Shown here: in pieces, positions 21,678-34,463 of the stretch
Layout: every line of letters begins with the position of its first letter
Position numbering within the stretch: position 1 is the stretch's first letter
Assembly: GCA_003952965.2 (NCBI GenBank)
Contig: CM025850.1
Coordinates: 32,542,173 to 32,606,172 of the forward strand
From: Morella rubra
Taxonomy: Eukaryota > Streptophyta > Magnoliopsida > Fagales > Myricaceae
Length of the DNA: 64,000 bases
Direction: 5' to 3'
The notes under the pieces: model-generated
What the model was told of the DNA's origin: nothing
The model's input: the letters and a program-made list of their open reading frames with translations, nothing else
The model's database searches: none
Program-made: the position numbers and the translations under genes

Positions 21678-22269
21678 CAGGAGGGAGCTGGTCCATCTCG
21701 TCCTATCCAGGGGGTGGTGGTCCATCTCGTCCAGGTCGTAATCGGACCAGCAAATCTCCGGTTCTTCGCAACGTCACACCAGAGACAACTGACATTCCTG
21801 TCCCATATCCTTGGGCTACCACACGACGTGCTACTGTGCATAGTCTAGATTATCTCTTATCAAACGAGATAAAGGTCATTAGAGGTGAGGTTCGTTGCAA
21901 ACAGTGCGATAAACAATATGAGTTGGAATATGATTTGGTGCAAAAGTTCAAGGAGGTTGCTTCTTATGCTTCGGAGAACATGTCCAGCATGAATGATGGG
22001 GCACCGGCAGTCTGGATGAATCCTACTCTCCCCAGCTGCAAGTTTTGCTAACAAACCAACTGTGTGAAGCCGGTTCTTTCGAAGAAAAAATCAATCAATT
22101 GGTTGTTCTTGCTGCTGGGTTGGGGCAGATGGTTGGGTGTTGCACGCTCCCGCTGCTGAAATATTTTTGCAAGCACAATAAGAATCACAGGACGGCTGCT
22201 AAAGACCGATTAGTTTATTCTACTTATTTGAGTTTATGCAAACAATTGGATCCGGAGTTTAAATATTAA

Positions 22270-23244
22270 TTGTTCGATCAGTTTATTTCCTTTTTGAAAC
22301 AGTGGGTCAAGTTTAGATCCATTGTCTCAATTCTTTGTAGTTTTCTGCCATTCCGGGATATGTACAAAATCAAAAGAGATTTGCCCAAGTTTATATAAGG
22401 CTGAATTTTTTTTCAGATATATGAATGTCAATCTTCATGAGCACATGTTAAATGTATTTTAGTAAAGTTGTTTTTAAACAAGGAATAATTAAGCCAAACC
22501 TTTGGCGACAAAAAAGAATAATCTGTCTTAGGAACATCCATTTATCGAAAGGATGACAAAAAAGGACGCCATTAAACTATATTAAGAGAGAAACAAGCAA
22601 GAAGGTGGATGGCCTGGGTTCATTTCCTAGATTTGGGCCTTTCTCTCTGTCCTCCAGAGGCCAGAAAAGTTGCAAGTTTTGAAGGTTTACTCAGAGTTGC
22701 CACACGAGAATGGTTTTGGGATGCTACCATCTGGACCCTCTCAGAGTCCATCCTACCCTTCCTACTGTTACTTTTGTTTTGTTTTACCATGCCAAACGTG
22801 AAGGAAATTATGTAGGTACTAAGTATATTTATTTCTTTGATTATGTTGTGTAGGTTGACTCTTTTGGATTTTTTTTTTTCCTTTTGGTCTTCAATGGTCT
22901 AAATTGGCTTTTAATGTTTTACTTATAGCAAATCAAGTTTGATTGTTGGCTTTCGATGTTTTACTTGTAACGAATCAAGTTTGATTGTTACTATAATATT
23001 CTTCCACCATAAATGAGAGAAAAAATTCTAAAAAAATTCAAACATTCTGCCGTCATACCATGAGGGCAGGTTTGTGTTTACTTGTTATTCCAAGCTGGAT
23101 TATTTAAGGACCATAAGAGCAACATGTAATTCAAGGACCCGATCTTCTGCAGCATGCAGGAATCCAAAGTCCACTAAGACAATAAAAATACCTCTACTCC
23201 ACAGAAAAGAACCCAATAAAAATACCCACCCCACCTTCCAGTCT
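22270..23244. other. Intergenic, no gene seen
   Basis: 3' flank of the DUF7086 pseudogene, then AT-rich spacer. A short duplication occurs at 22908-22995 (ttttaatgttttacttatagcaaatcaagtt and a near copy 58 bases later). No coding evidence. Confidence 0.4.
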
Positions 23245-23570
23245 TTTTTATTTTTTTAATCAAGAAGATTGCATTTATTCCTTAACTGAAAACAGTCAAA
23301 GGGGTTGTAGCCCGTGTACAACCAAGATAAACTATTTAAAACTTCGGAATAAAAGAAAAATCTCCAAAAGTAACTCTAGAGGCAGCCCAACGAGCAGGGT
23401 GATGCAGAACGACATTTGTATCCCTTCAAACATGATTTGGCTTTGTTATCACACCTTTACGTTTGATCGAGAATCTGACGCTAAGTATAGTTGTAAAGAT
23501 TTTGATCCTCTTATTCATACTCTCATGAAATGACCATTCTATCCCTTCATGTACATACATGTAAACCTCT
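23245..23570 (-). mobile_element. Possible 3' end of a retrotransposon (LINE-like)
   Basis: On the minus strand the sequence ends ...aaatgcaatcttcttgattaaaaaaataaaaaa, a form often seen at the 3' end of plant LINE copies (short A-rich tail). Upstream on that strand no RT coding is recognisable, so the copy would be severely truncated. It sits in the 3' flank of the TRM-like gene and could also belong to that transcript. Confidence 0.3.
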
Positions 23571-23610
23571 TAGGCCATCTCCAGCCTAAGTTCCAAATGT
23601 CTAGAATCTA

Positions 23611-26600
23611 CTACATAGCCACTACCTCTGCTACTATCTCATCCGTCAACAATTTCTCGATTTCCCTACTTATTACATCAATGTCGTCTCCCAAAGCCAA
23701 CCAGTGTGATTCCCCTGTCAACAACTCCCCCAGAGTGTCTTCCTTTGATTTCTGTTCTTGGCCCGCCAACAACACATAGAGATGATCTCGGAGCCCACCT
23801 TTAATCCAGTTCCGGCCAATCCTTGTTGCAGACCTCGACCATGGGTGTGGATCCATGAATTTCTGGTAGATCTCCACAAGTCCTGAATTTATGCGGTCAA
23901 ACAGTAACCTCCTTTCGTACCTTGGGCAAGAAGTCTCGCTGGAGTACTTCTTCTCAAGTGCTTCGAATATGGATGGATGTACAGGGCATTCTGGAGAGTG
24001 CCATGTATCCATAAACGCATCCGCGTCAACATTGTTAAGGCCAGAGTCATTTAAGACATCAATTACGTAGGAAGGCTCCCAGCTCTCTTCCTTTCTAAAA
24101 TCTCCCTTCTCATTGAAAATGGATTCTTCCCCAACATCTTCATCACTTGAGAGGAGCATGGATCCCTCTGCGTATGCTTCTGATTCCAACTTGAGTAGCT
24201 GAAGTTGCACCCGAAGCCCTAAGGATCAGATAAACAACAAAACGTGAGGAGGTGACAAAACTAAAATGAAGCAGCTTGCAAGCACTCCAAACAGTAATAA
24301 TCAGTTTGGGAAACAGAAAGCAATTCACTTAAGTTGGTAAAATAAGAGCATAAATTGAAGGATGACAAAATTGTGAAGTGGCTAAACAAGCACATATCCA
24401 TTGTTTTAATCTTGTAAACAGGGTTGTTCAGTTGCATCCAAATCCCACTAGAGGCGACTTACCAACAAAAAATCCCAAGAGACGACTCACAGTTCTGCTA
24501 AAAGCCTGTTCCCCTGACCAGATTTATAGGGTTATTGGAGTTAGGAGTTAACTCTGAGATTCCAACCAGGTGGCAATCCAGAGAATTTAGAGAAAATTGG
24601 CAAGGTCACTTATAAAGACAGCACCACTTGAGAAAAAACATAGAGAAAATGGGCAGCAGTTAACGGGTGGTAATCCAGACACTGCAGTCTATGCAGTTGC
24701 ATGATTTAATTTAAAGGTCCCACGAGAACAAGGTTAGGGCAAAAATATTCTGGATGAAATCATGATAGGATCTACATTGTATAATTAACATTGAGTATCA
24801 TACCATGTGGAATGGCTAATTAACTTCAAATTTTATGTGACCACTTGTATTAATTGTACAACACTTGTTTCCAATTCATTCTGAATGCAAATAAGCACTG
24901 AGATACTCTATGGAAAATGAAATGGAACTATGTGCCTCGGTGTGTGTAAACACTAAATAAGAAACTGAAACAGATAACTTTGAATTTACCCTGCAGATCA
25001 GCATTGAGACCCTCAAAACATTCGGAGCAGGATGACAGATCATCCGTAAAAGGGAGTTCCAGAACTGAAACTGGACTGGGCTGATCAGCCTCCTTAGAGC
25101 TAACTGGTGATTCTAGTCCAGGAAGAGGGTGCCGCAAATGAACCGAACCTTCCTCAGACGGCCCAATCGGTGGCTCCTGGAATATGTTGAAATATTGAGA
25201 ACCAAACACCCTTCATGAAAATTTGAAAAATTGAAGATGCAATACTTTTAACTGAAATGAATACATGAAGAGTTCTATATCCAGAAGGAAAAACATGCAC
25301 TTTTCTTTTATCCAAAGTCACACACATCACACAGGTTAGCCAAGACACAAATGCAGATGGTTACTTTTCGGTATTACAGTATATAAATACAAAAGCGAAA
25401 AAGAACAAAGGGAGATTTGATGGGCTGATTCGGTTGTTGCAAGCTAATTGTATAATGGAACGAATAGATTGCCACAGTTTCTATGCTTACACAGCATTAG
25501 TGATATAGCAAGAAGAATTCTGAACACAAATCAGGAAATAAAAAAGTTATAAAACAAACCTGTGTAAGCAACATATCTCGGCCACCAGCAGAGATATCCT
25601 CTTTTACAGCAACGCAAGCTGATACATCTGCCAGCAACTCATCAGGGGTTTCAGAGGGCAGGGCCATGTGGTCATCTCCCACATCCCCACCATTTTCAGG
25701 AAATGGACTTGTATCATTGACATTGGTAGGTAAGCTATCAAAGATCATAAGATCGGTCTCAGATGGATGAATACTTTCAGGGCTAGACTTCACTTCACTA
25801 CTGCTTGCATGAATCTCTGTTGAATGCTCGTTAATTTCCCTAACTATGCAGCTAGAAGAAATAGATTTCTTACTACTAGATCTTGAATTTCTATCGACAG
25901 CCACTTCTCTCAAACTATAATTGCCCTTTGCTCTCTTGCTTCTTTCTTTCTTCAAGGTCTCTTTTGGTATAAAATACCGGTCATCATAAAGTGCTTCACT
26001 GCATATGCTTGTTGTAGGACTTCCAAAGGCAGTTGAAGAAGCAGGAAGAGATCTTGATCTTGATAACTTACGAACAGATCCATCCTTCCAGCCATCCCTG
26101 CTGCTAATTCCCAAAGGCTCAACCAACACAGAGCGACCATTATCACCAGCGAATTGCCCCCCAATTCCATCCCCACCAATCGTGCCATCTAAATTTCCAG
26201 ACACCAATTCCTTATCAGGGATGGCAAGCATTTCAGCAAGTGTGCTGCCTCTATTTACAACTCCCAACTCTTGAGACTTGTGAGTCATTTTCCATCTTTC
26301 CGAGAGTCTCTTCTTCGCCTCCCTACACACAGATGACTCAGCTGAATGGGACGATGAAGGCTTGTACCCATTACTCCAGATATGGGTATTTCTAGAATCT
26401 ATTGTAATCGCCTCTGATTCATTTCCAGACATGTCACACGAACTCTCATCGCCAGCATATCCTCTAAATCCAGCAGATGAAAAATTCATAGAGCCACTAG
26501 ATAAATTGTTTCTCATTTGTTTAGTTATTTCCCTCGCAATTTCTTTAGATTCTCTGGACTGAGGCCTTGAAAGCCCTCCATTATCAGGAGAGTTCTTTGT

Positions 26601-29084
26601 CCCCCTAAAGTCTCCTTTCCTATTTTTGACACTCAGAAACTCCATGTGCTCCGTACAATCTGACAGAAAAGGATGCGAAGAACAAGCTGATGAAGCAGAG
26701 TTTGTACCATTCTGGGCCTTCCCAAGGTTTGGTTTCAACACAACTATACTTGTAGGAAGCGTGACCAATTTATCCTTCCCTTCAAATCGATTTTTTGTTG
26801 AACTAAGAGTATTACAAGCAGCATGTCTGCTGTCACAGTGGCTAAATAGACCATCACAGTGCTTCTGAGGAGATCTACTGTAGTTCTTCCGTGGAGTTCG
26901 TCTCAATGGCTTCCGAAGTTCACTGCTTTCATACTTCTGAGCATCTGACAACTCCACAACTGCTACGTGACCACAATGTGGCTGGGGAGGAGCACCTTGC
27001 AGATCATGCAAATGCTTTGAGAACAATGAATCTGGTTGTTGAAGAAATTTTAAAAGACGGTCCTTATTGGAGTCTAGCACCTCAAGTGCATCCTGGAATT
27101 CCTTTGAATCCTGTAGCTTCTGATCACTTGAAAGACGTTTAGCGTCCATGAACTTTTGGCGAATAAATGCCATCTCGGCATCTGTGAGCTTTGAGTCTGT
27201 GGCCCCTTGCGATGTGCAACTGCTAGTTTCCATCTTTGAAGCCTCTGGGACCTCAAATACATCTTTAAAATCTTCTTGCTCCTTTGAACTTCTCCTAGAC
27301 GATCGATGGTCATAAAATGTGGCACTCTTTTGAGCTCTCTCTACTGTTGTTTTTCTAGTACAGCTTTCAGTGGATTTTTTTTGCTGTTTCTGAGCAGGCT
27401 GCTGAGGTGGCAGCCCATCAAGACCCATCAATTTAGCAATGACACTTGAAGACCTCCTTTTGGATTCTGTTTCTCTCAACATCTCCTCAGCTAACAACTT
27501 CTTCATCGGAGTTCCAACAGTTTGTTTTGAAGATCTCCACCCCAATTCAAACGTGAACTATAAAGGCCAAATGCACTTCCAATCAGTTTAGTATTTCATT
27601 ATTTGATACATAGATAAATTAATAACAGAGAAGAAGATATTGAAGTTAACATAACACAAACAATTATTTATTTCTCTACTAAGATTCTGAGCAAAGAATT
27701 CAGGAACAAATTTAAAGTTCAGTGCAAACGGAAAAGGAAAAAGCGCACCGTATCTTCTTCTGTAGAACCACTGCTGCAAGAACTAGGATCAGAGACTGAT
27801 TTCAGAGAGGTCTTCTGTTTCAGAACCTGCTTGTCTCCTGCAAATGAAGCCTTAAAACAAGATTAGGATGACCATCCGATAGTGGTAAAAGTGGGGAAGG
27901 AGCTTCTGGAGAACTTTCAAAGCTTTAGAAAAAACCAAAACAAAAAAACTAGAGCCAACATCCAGGAAAAATCAGTGAACAGCGGTTTATGCCTACGGGG
28001 GCATACATTCCGACAGAAACCCCTAGTGAGAGAAAGTAGCAGGGAAATCAGCTTAGAAAGCTTAGCTATTGTTTGGTCAGCATTTTGAAAGAACATTCCC
28101 TGCTATTTTGAGCGAAACTCACTCCAAAACTCGAGTAAAGAATTATTGAAAATCAAACTAACGAAAGATATGCAAAAGCAAATCAGCCAATAAAAAATGG
28201 GCGAAAATCCAAGGACATGGTAAGTAGAGGAAAGAGGAAATTGTTCGGTATTGAGAAAAAGCGATTAAAAAGAACAGAACGCGGAGACGGCTAGCAAATA
28301 AATGAAAGAGAAAGCTTTTGAAGCACTCAGCAGTCAAGATGGCCATGCAATGATTTTCCATCATATCCCTACAACTCATTATGGAAGCAAACAAAATCAT
28401 GGCTGACTCCACTACTGAAAAGTCACACTTGAAAATTCCAAAAATATTTTACCAAAAAACACGAGCACATCCGAAGCTAAACCTAGCTGATGAATCTCTA
28501 CATTGCACGAATCCTCCTTCTAAAGTAGAAGAAGATGAGTCTGAATATTAAATCAAAAATAAATTCGCGGAAAAATGAAACTGAAAAATTCCGCATCTTT
28601 CGTTTTCAACTGTCTTATTTAATTATCTCCTTGTCTAAAAGCCAGAAGAAAATAAAATGCGAAGAGTTTCGATTTAATTTTCTTAAGTTTCTTCCAGGAC
28701 AGAACTGGGGGAAAGCTCCATTCGTTAGATAAGGAAATGCAAGCAAGAAGACGAAGTAAATAAAAGAATCATACGCCTAGGAAAAAAAAGAATCATACAT
28801 GCTTCATCATCTGAGCCTAATTCAACTCTCCGGCTCACTTTTCCGTTCCTCCTTTTTCGCAAAACAAACGCCAAAAAAGAAAAGCAAAGAGAAGAAGAAG
28901 ATTTCAAATTTAAACTTCTTACTTTTTTCTGTCTTTTCGGCAACCAAAGGGAGTAAAAAAAAATATTAAATAAAAAGGTAGGAAGCTGACCTCGGTGAGG
29001 TCGTCCCGTCGAGGAAAACCTTTGGCCTGAGCTCCGGTCAGTAATGCTCGCAATATTGGACCTATTTTTACGAAGATGCTCCAT
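23611..29084 (-). CDS. TRM/LONGIFOLIA-like protein with DUF3741 and DUF4378
   Basis: Five coding exons on the minus strand: 29084-28991, 27837-27749, 27557-25560, 25176-24990, 24218-23611, all GT-AG, giving 991 residues. Upstream of ATG 29084 no alternative start is needed. The N-terminus has KQKTSLKSVSDPSSCSSGS, then FTFELGWRSS (62-71), KKLLAEEM and the DUF3741 signature VIAKLMGLDGL (100-110). A long Ser-rich, basic middle region has no predicted fold. QEPPIGP and QPSPVSVLE precede the C-terminal DUF4378 (from about residue 785; LQLLKLES, RRLLFDRINSGLVEI, HPWSR, ending IEKLLTDEIVAEVV). Such proteins (TRM superfamily) recruit TON1/PP2A complexes to microtubules and influence cell elongation and division plane. 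By inference this is a cortical-microtubule-associated protein. I cannot say which TRM subgroup. Confidence 0.92.
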
Positions 29085-29640
29085 CTTCAATCATCATAAA
29101 GCATTTTCTTTCAAAACACATGACAAGAAAGACATGACGGCGAATAAAACCGATTCGAGATCTCCGAAACACGCTCCCAAGAAGAGTGACAGCGAGAGTG
29201 AAAGGAAACGAGGAAGTCGCAGAATGCCAAACCTACACAACTTTTGGCTCATTCAGAAAACAGTCACACAGTCTAAAAGCCGGATCTTGAAGAGAGAAAG
29301 AGAGGGAGGAGCGGGGAGGGAGAATTCTAGAGAGAGAAAGTACCGTTTAGAGAGAGCTAGAAAACGGCGAGCATTAAACACTGATACGTTGGAACCGTCG
29401 ATGAGGGTAGGGGATGGTTAGAGGGGGTGGGTGAGCCCATCCGAGTCCGTGAATGCGAGAGTGTGGGTTTCGTTTTTGAACTTTCAAATACCGATATTCT
29501 GACAGCGGACCTGAGGCTCTCAGCGCGGGCAAAGTGGGGCTGGCTAAAATACACTCCTGTTACCGAGCGTCCGTGCACAGCGTTGCACGTTTCGATTTAT
29601 TTACACCGCCAACGCCAAGTCGGCATCCTTGCATAGTTTT
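29085..29640 (-). promoter_or_regulatory. Upstream/5' leader of the TRM-like gene
   Basis: Read on the minus strand, a CT-rich leader (the plus strand shows gagagaaagagagggagg, 29291-29308, and agagagagaaag, 29330-29341) precedes the start codon. Such tracts are frequent in plant 5' UTRs and core promoters. No gene in this stretch. Confidence 0.4.
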
Positions 29641-32600
29641 TAACTTTTTTTAAACATAGATTGGTGTCGACATCTACTGCATCGGGCATGTCCGTAAAGT
29701 AAAATTTTGATTAACCGTATCTACGAGTTAGGTTTAAAAAATATTTGTGTGAATTGGGTTCAAAATTACAGTAAATTTAATTGTGTAATTTAGAGCTACA
29801 TATATTAGATAAGTAAAGTGGTGATTTTAAAAAATTATTTACACTAAAAAATATTGGAATACGAGATCTAAATTAAAACATACTCTCAGATCCCAAATCC
29901 TATCATATTTAATGTTTATTGTATATGTCTTTTTCTAAATTTATACCATTTAGGTAACAACTTATAGAAAGATTACTTCCCACTTACAAATATTTTAGTT
30001 TCCCTATTACGAGTTTGGTCTAGGTCACGCTTGCAAATATTCTATTTTTATTTTTTATTTTTTTTCATCTCAGTTTGGTCTCAAACAAAGACAAAAGGGA
30101 AGAAAGATCCGCACCAGTTATCTACATCTCGTGAACCATAATCTGCGGCGACTGAATGTATTACTTGTTAAATTACAAATACATAAAATACACACACAAG
30201 AAAACTCCCAAATACGATATTTTGAACAATTGGCCTTGACATCTTCATACGAACTGATTGTCAAACATACCCACTAGAAATGCAATTATGCACCCAAAGT
30301 TTGTCAAGATGCCTAACTAAGATCCTTTCTTTTTAGACTTTAGTCCCGCATATGCCTAATTAGCAGATGATAGATTTTCTGGTTGATGCCAATTTGGCTG
30401 TTACCAACAACATTATATTATAAGCATGCCGATTAGGAATTAATGGTTTATGTATTTTGTTTGGACTTTTGTAGCGGCAGTGCCCCCATGCGACCATCTT
30501 CCTCAGGCAAGATAAGACAGTGACGCAGACCAAACAAAGCAAGGAATCTAAAGCAATCAACTGAGGGAGCCTAGCTACAATTATTGAGGTAGGTGTAGGG
30601 AAATGCTTAAGGTTGTTTTTTTTTTTTTTTTTATTGGTTATGCAGTTGACTCACCCTTTTGGTTTGTTCTGGCCTCTCGGGAGCCAAGGCATAAATATAC
30701 AATTCCCTCTATGGATCTGTGTCCGTCTATGACAGTACGCCATGCTATGGCGGGGTCGAGTTTACTTGGGATTCTGTGAGAGACATTTGATAGATTCGTA
30801 TAAGAAAAGCCAATGTCTGAAATGGGAAACCTCGAGGAAATCACTACCGTCCTAGATTTATTGGGTTTATTTTGGGTTACTGCGTACGTCCCTATATCAT
30901 TATATGAATGGTATTGGTTAGCTGATCCCATGATTTGTGTTTAGAAGGGAAAACCTTTTACCATGCGCAACCACAATTTGACTTTGTGTGCTCAAGTACA
31001 TTGAGGTTTGTGATAGAAGCAAGCTCGAAATCCATTATTGGGCTAATTATGTTTATAGACATGCCATCTAGCTACCTAGAATAATGACGTTTTGTATAGG
31101 TTGCCTTGCCGCAGCAAATCCACTAGACAGAGACACAGTCATACGCACCAACATTTAAAAAACAAACACACTCTAAAATTTTTAACTTTTACACATACAA
31201 CTTCACTTTTCACAAATCCAATAAATTCAATAAAGTAAAGTTTTAATGGTAGATCAAGTGGCAGTAGAGGCTCTTGACAATGTGGGCCTAATTCAAACTA
31301 GCTTAATAAATTTGAAACTTAAATGAAGGTCGGTTAGTATGCAAATCAATCTCTTAAGAGTAACGTTGAACTTAACTTATACGGATACTGTTAGTCCGTT
31401 CAAACTTGATACACGTGAATAGGTGTTTAAATTTTCCTTATTACTACAAAAAAAAAAAAAATTACTTTTAAGTGTAAACATCCTTTTTCATCACCAAATT
31501 ACGTGCAAAATATCAGCCTCAGAATAATAATTTTGTCCCATTAAACCCTTACACAGTTCCTTCTAATTAGTCAGCTTGTGTTGTGCCTAGACGGAGTGAA
31601 AAATTTTAGGATGCTCACCAGCTTCCAATCTGATGTCCTGCATAATTTTTGGCGTGGCGCCTCTGTTTCCGTGAACATGGAAGAAAAGCAAAAGACATCA
31701 TAACGAGGAGATCATTGTTGTCTCCAATCCCAAACATAAAGTGGGGTTAAAGCTACTTCACCCTTCCATTGCGTCTAAGCTATGCGGGAGCTTCTATGTT
31801 CTTTCATCTCGACACCTTCTCTCATGGCGGATCAAATGGCTACCCATTCATAGATGCATGTGAAAGTAAGAGGTCTAATAGCCCCACCACCCACCTATAC
31901 ACCAATAATCATGTCTGGTCACCCTTTTATCACGTTTAAGTCTTCTAGCAACGTGTTTTTGGTCTCCTAAACGTTCATGCAGTCCTTGTCTTATGTCCAT
32001 AAATGTCGCACATGATATTCCATGAGGAGTGTTTGTCCCTTCTTTTTACTCTGTGGCCTGAGCATGCATCATGCGCATGAGTGTCAAGCAATTATGTCAT
32101 TCGCTTACCAGGAGCTTAGGAAGAAGAAAAAAGTGTCGAAAACAGAGGAGTTTTCTACTTTTGGAGATGGGAGTTTCCCCGGATAACTCGAGAGAAAAAA
32201 AACAAAGGACCAGAAAAAAGAAAAAGCTAAAGCGAGAGTAGCTTAAAACAAAGTGTTAATTTAGGTCAAAACCCATCAATCATGGCTTTGGAATGGCCCC
32301 GTAATTATCTGTGTAAACTTTTGAGAAATTTCGGCTTTAGTTAAGCCAAGTGGAAACAACTCGACGCTCAGGGGAACCCAAAGACAAAAAGATAATCACA
32401 CCCGTACATCTGCTACGAGCCTAAAACGCCAAAGATTTCAACCTCAGTTTTGACCGGACAGAGAAGATTAGGAAGGAAGCCATTGATTAAGTTCTATTAA
32501 CCGTCCTTTTCTCATCCTTAATAACATTTAAAATTTGGCTACACTGAATCTGGATAGTTTAATGTTTAGTTAAAGATCTACTCAGGTCAGGAGAAGCGGT

Positions 32601-33433
32601 CAGGACAGGTTCAGCTCCCTCGGATTCCCAGTACACTGTGAAATGCGAGCGTAAAATAATTGGGGAAAAAGAAGGGTGAAGACCGAAGAGATGTGTCCCT
32701 TGGAGAGACTGGAATCATCCCAGATCCACAAGAAAAGAGACCTGGTTTACAAAATAAAATAATTAAAAAAAAAAAAGGAGGCCTAACTTTAGAAGCCTGT
32801 CAACATTAAGCTGAGATAGACTGGCCAGTTAGCAGAACACTTGCCTCGTCTAGTCAAATCCATTACCGTCAAATATGAACATGGTTGGCTCGCAATTTCT
32901 AGAACATTGGCTTTTAGAGCTCCAGATAAATTTCAGTACCTGTGAGCATGCCGTGCTGAAAAAGAAATCCTTTGCTTCGAGTGTTCGAATTTGACTGCAG
33001 AAAAGTAGGGCGCGGTAACTCTTGTCCCATCCAATCTTCTTCTTCTTTTTTTCTAAGCCAATCCAATCTTTTTAACTTTACCTATCATAGATTGAAAAAC
33101 TATAACCATTTGGAAACCAGGAATGGAGAACCTACATGCTTTGAAGAACATGATTAAAATCTTCTACAATTTCACGAAAATCCTCAACAATTCCTATTTT
33201 ATTTCGAATTGCATGATGTAATTTATTTAATATTATTCACGTAAAATTTCACGGACACATCTCAAACAGTATAAGTCATTTATTATTAAATGTGCATTAA
33301 TATTAATATTTCTATGTTTCTCTTCAAATTATATATCATTTTATATCATGATGGAGACTTCCCTTCTACCCTGGGATCATCTACCCTAGGAGAGGGGGAT
33401 ACGACAATGTGTTCCATCTAGGAAGTTTCGGGT
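29641..33433. other. Gene-poor repeat-rich spacer
   Basis: AT-rich spacer without a recognised gene. It holds a 97-codon minus-strand frame next to a poly(T) run (separate entry), and at 31160-31245 a fragment similar to the interior of the MITE at 10210. Homopolymer A tracts occur at 31446-31460 and 32764-32776. The rest shows nothing I can name. Confidence 0.4.
30616..30931 (-). other. Unrecognised 97-codon ORF followed by poly(A)-like tract
   Basis: On the minus strand an ATG at 30931 opens 97 codons (MGSANQYHSYNDIG..., ...YLCLGSREARTNQKGES) and the frame is followed almost at once by a run of 17 A (plus-strand T, 30616-30632). A frame ending beside an A tract could mark a retro-inserted cDNA fragment. 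I do not recognise the protein, and composition alone does not show that it is coding. Confidence 0.2.
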
Positions 33434-33613
33434 GCTTCAGTTACCAAAATTTTGGCTCTCCAAAATTTTATTATAATTACTAAAATTTCTCTCTCCTCAC
33501 TTTTTCTCTAATTCCATAAAATTTTTACTTTTTTACCAATTTTTTCACACTTTTTCACCAACTTCTATACCCAAAATTTTAACCACTCTAAAATTTTGGT
33601 ACTCAAATACAAC
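33434..33613. mobile_element. MITE with ACCAAAATTTT-type inverted ends
   Basis: About 180 bp, bounded by inverted repeats: left gttaccaaaattttggctct, right reverse complement gagtaccaaaattttagagt. The interior is CT/AT-rich (ctctcctcactttttctct). Related elements with similar ends lie at about 43955-44155 and 57545-57772, so this is a small local family. Target duplication not clear. Confidence 0.55.
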
Positions 33614-34283
33614 CTTCATCAGGTTTCACTGGAAATAACGGTGGAAACCCTAGTGGATCTAAGCAGGAAACTCCAGTGGTGTTTTTTTTGGACCCAAGTC
33701 TAGTAAAACTCTTACTTCTAACCAAAGAGGACAATCCAATGGGCTGAGAATCTCCGTCAAGGGCGGATGTGACTCACCATCAGCACCACAACCCAAGAAA
33801 AAGAATCTCTTGGTCTCGGACAGGAAAATCAAAGGTTAAAAAGACCTGGTTTTGCGGACCGAGTTATCCTGAGCGGAGACATATACAGCTATGATAATAT
33901 TTTGAAACGCTGATTCCTCACCAGTCATCTCCATTCGACAACTTCGACAAGAAGAGTGGCACCAGGACCGCGCCTTGTACGACTAACCAATGACCAAACC
34001 CACGTTCGGTTCACATAGAACGCACTTGGCTACTTTGCACTTCGATTATACCAAAACAGAGAGGACTCCTGCTGAATTTATCTTCTACTTCCCTAGGCTT
34101 CATTGTTTTCACGTTCTGCATAAAAAGTATACCGCATTTTCGGTGTTGGTCCATGCCACAGAAAACACTTATCATTAACTATAAAAATATAGAGAAAATA
34201 ATATAAGATGGTTAACATTTTTTTTCTTTATTTTTCTCTGATTTCTGCACGCACCCCTCCCTGCTCCCTCTTCCCCACCGCAG

Positions 34284-34463
34284 GACACAAGCATGTTAGA
34301 CGTGAACATGGTGAAGTGTTTGATGGGATTGCTACGGGCGGAAGAGGTGAACCCGAAAGCAAATCTGGGAGAATTGCTTGGCAGCGTTTTGCACAGGACA
34401 AGGTTGAAGGGGCTGACAAAGGAGGCAAAGAAGGATGTGTTGTTTTGGATTCGGGTGGTTTGA
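34284..34463 (+). other. Orphan exon-like ORF (59 codons) behind a strong splice acceptor
   Basis: A long pyrimidine tract (cctccctgctccctcttc) ending ccaccgcag precedes an open frame starting at 34284 that encodes an amphipathic helical-looking sequence (MLDVNMVKCLMGLLRAEEV, ANLGELLGSVLHRTRLKGL, EAKKDVLFWIRVV, stop at 34461). It looks like a terminal coding exon, yet I find no upstream exon that joins it and I do not recognise the family. It may be a captured or decayed gene fragment. Confidence 0.3.

Larger units (their letters stand above)
19300..22269 (+). pseudogene. DUF7086 gene, broken by two transposon insertions, a stop and a frameshift
   Basis: The N-terminal part (19300-19415) reads MNTTFSFKEPENGKDNEELL, then TLSLSTGHSER. 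After an insertion (19416-20474) the frame resumes with a 57-bp repeat region and PFYAYPGG. After a second insertion (20701-21677) it continues SWSISSYPGGGGPSRPGRNR and enters the conserved DUF7086 domain: PYPWATTRRATVHSLDYL (about 21810-21860), GEVRCKQCDKQYELEYDL, APAVWMNPTLPSCKFC. At 22050-22052 a TAA replaces a sense codon; the same frame goes on with QTNCVKPVLSKKKSINWLF. Near 22116 about four extra bases (ggtt) shift the frame to GQMVGCCTLPLLKYFCKH and the C-terminus LCKQLDPEFKY. DUF7086 proteins are plant-specific, of unknown function, with CxxC pairs suggesting metal binding. Family identification is from memory of its conserved motifs. Confidence 0.85.

Noticed and set aside
23611-29084. 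Plus-strand frames over the TRM-like gene (for example 26005-26274, 26891-27142)
   Set aside because: Shadows of the real minus-strand exons.
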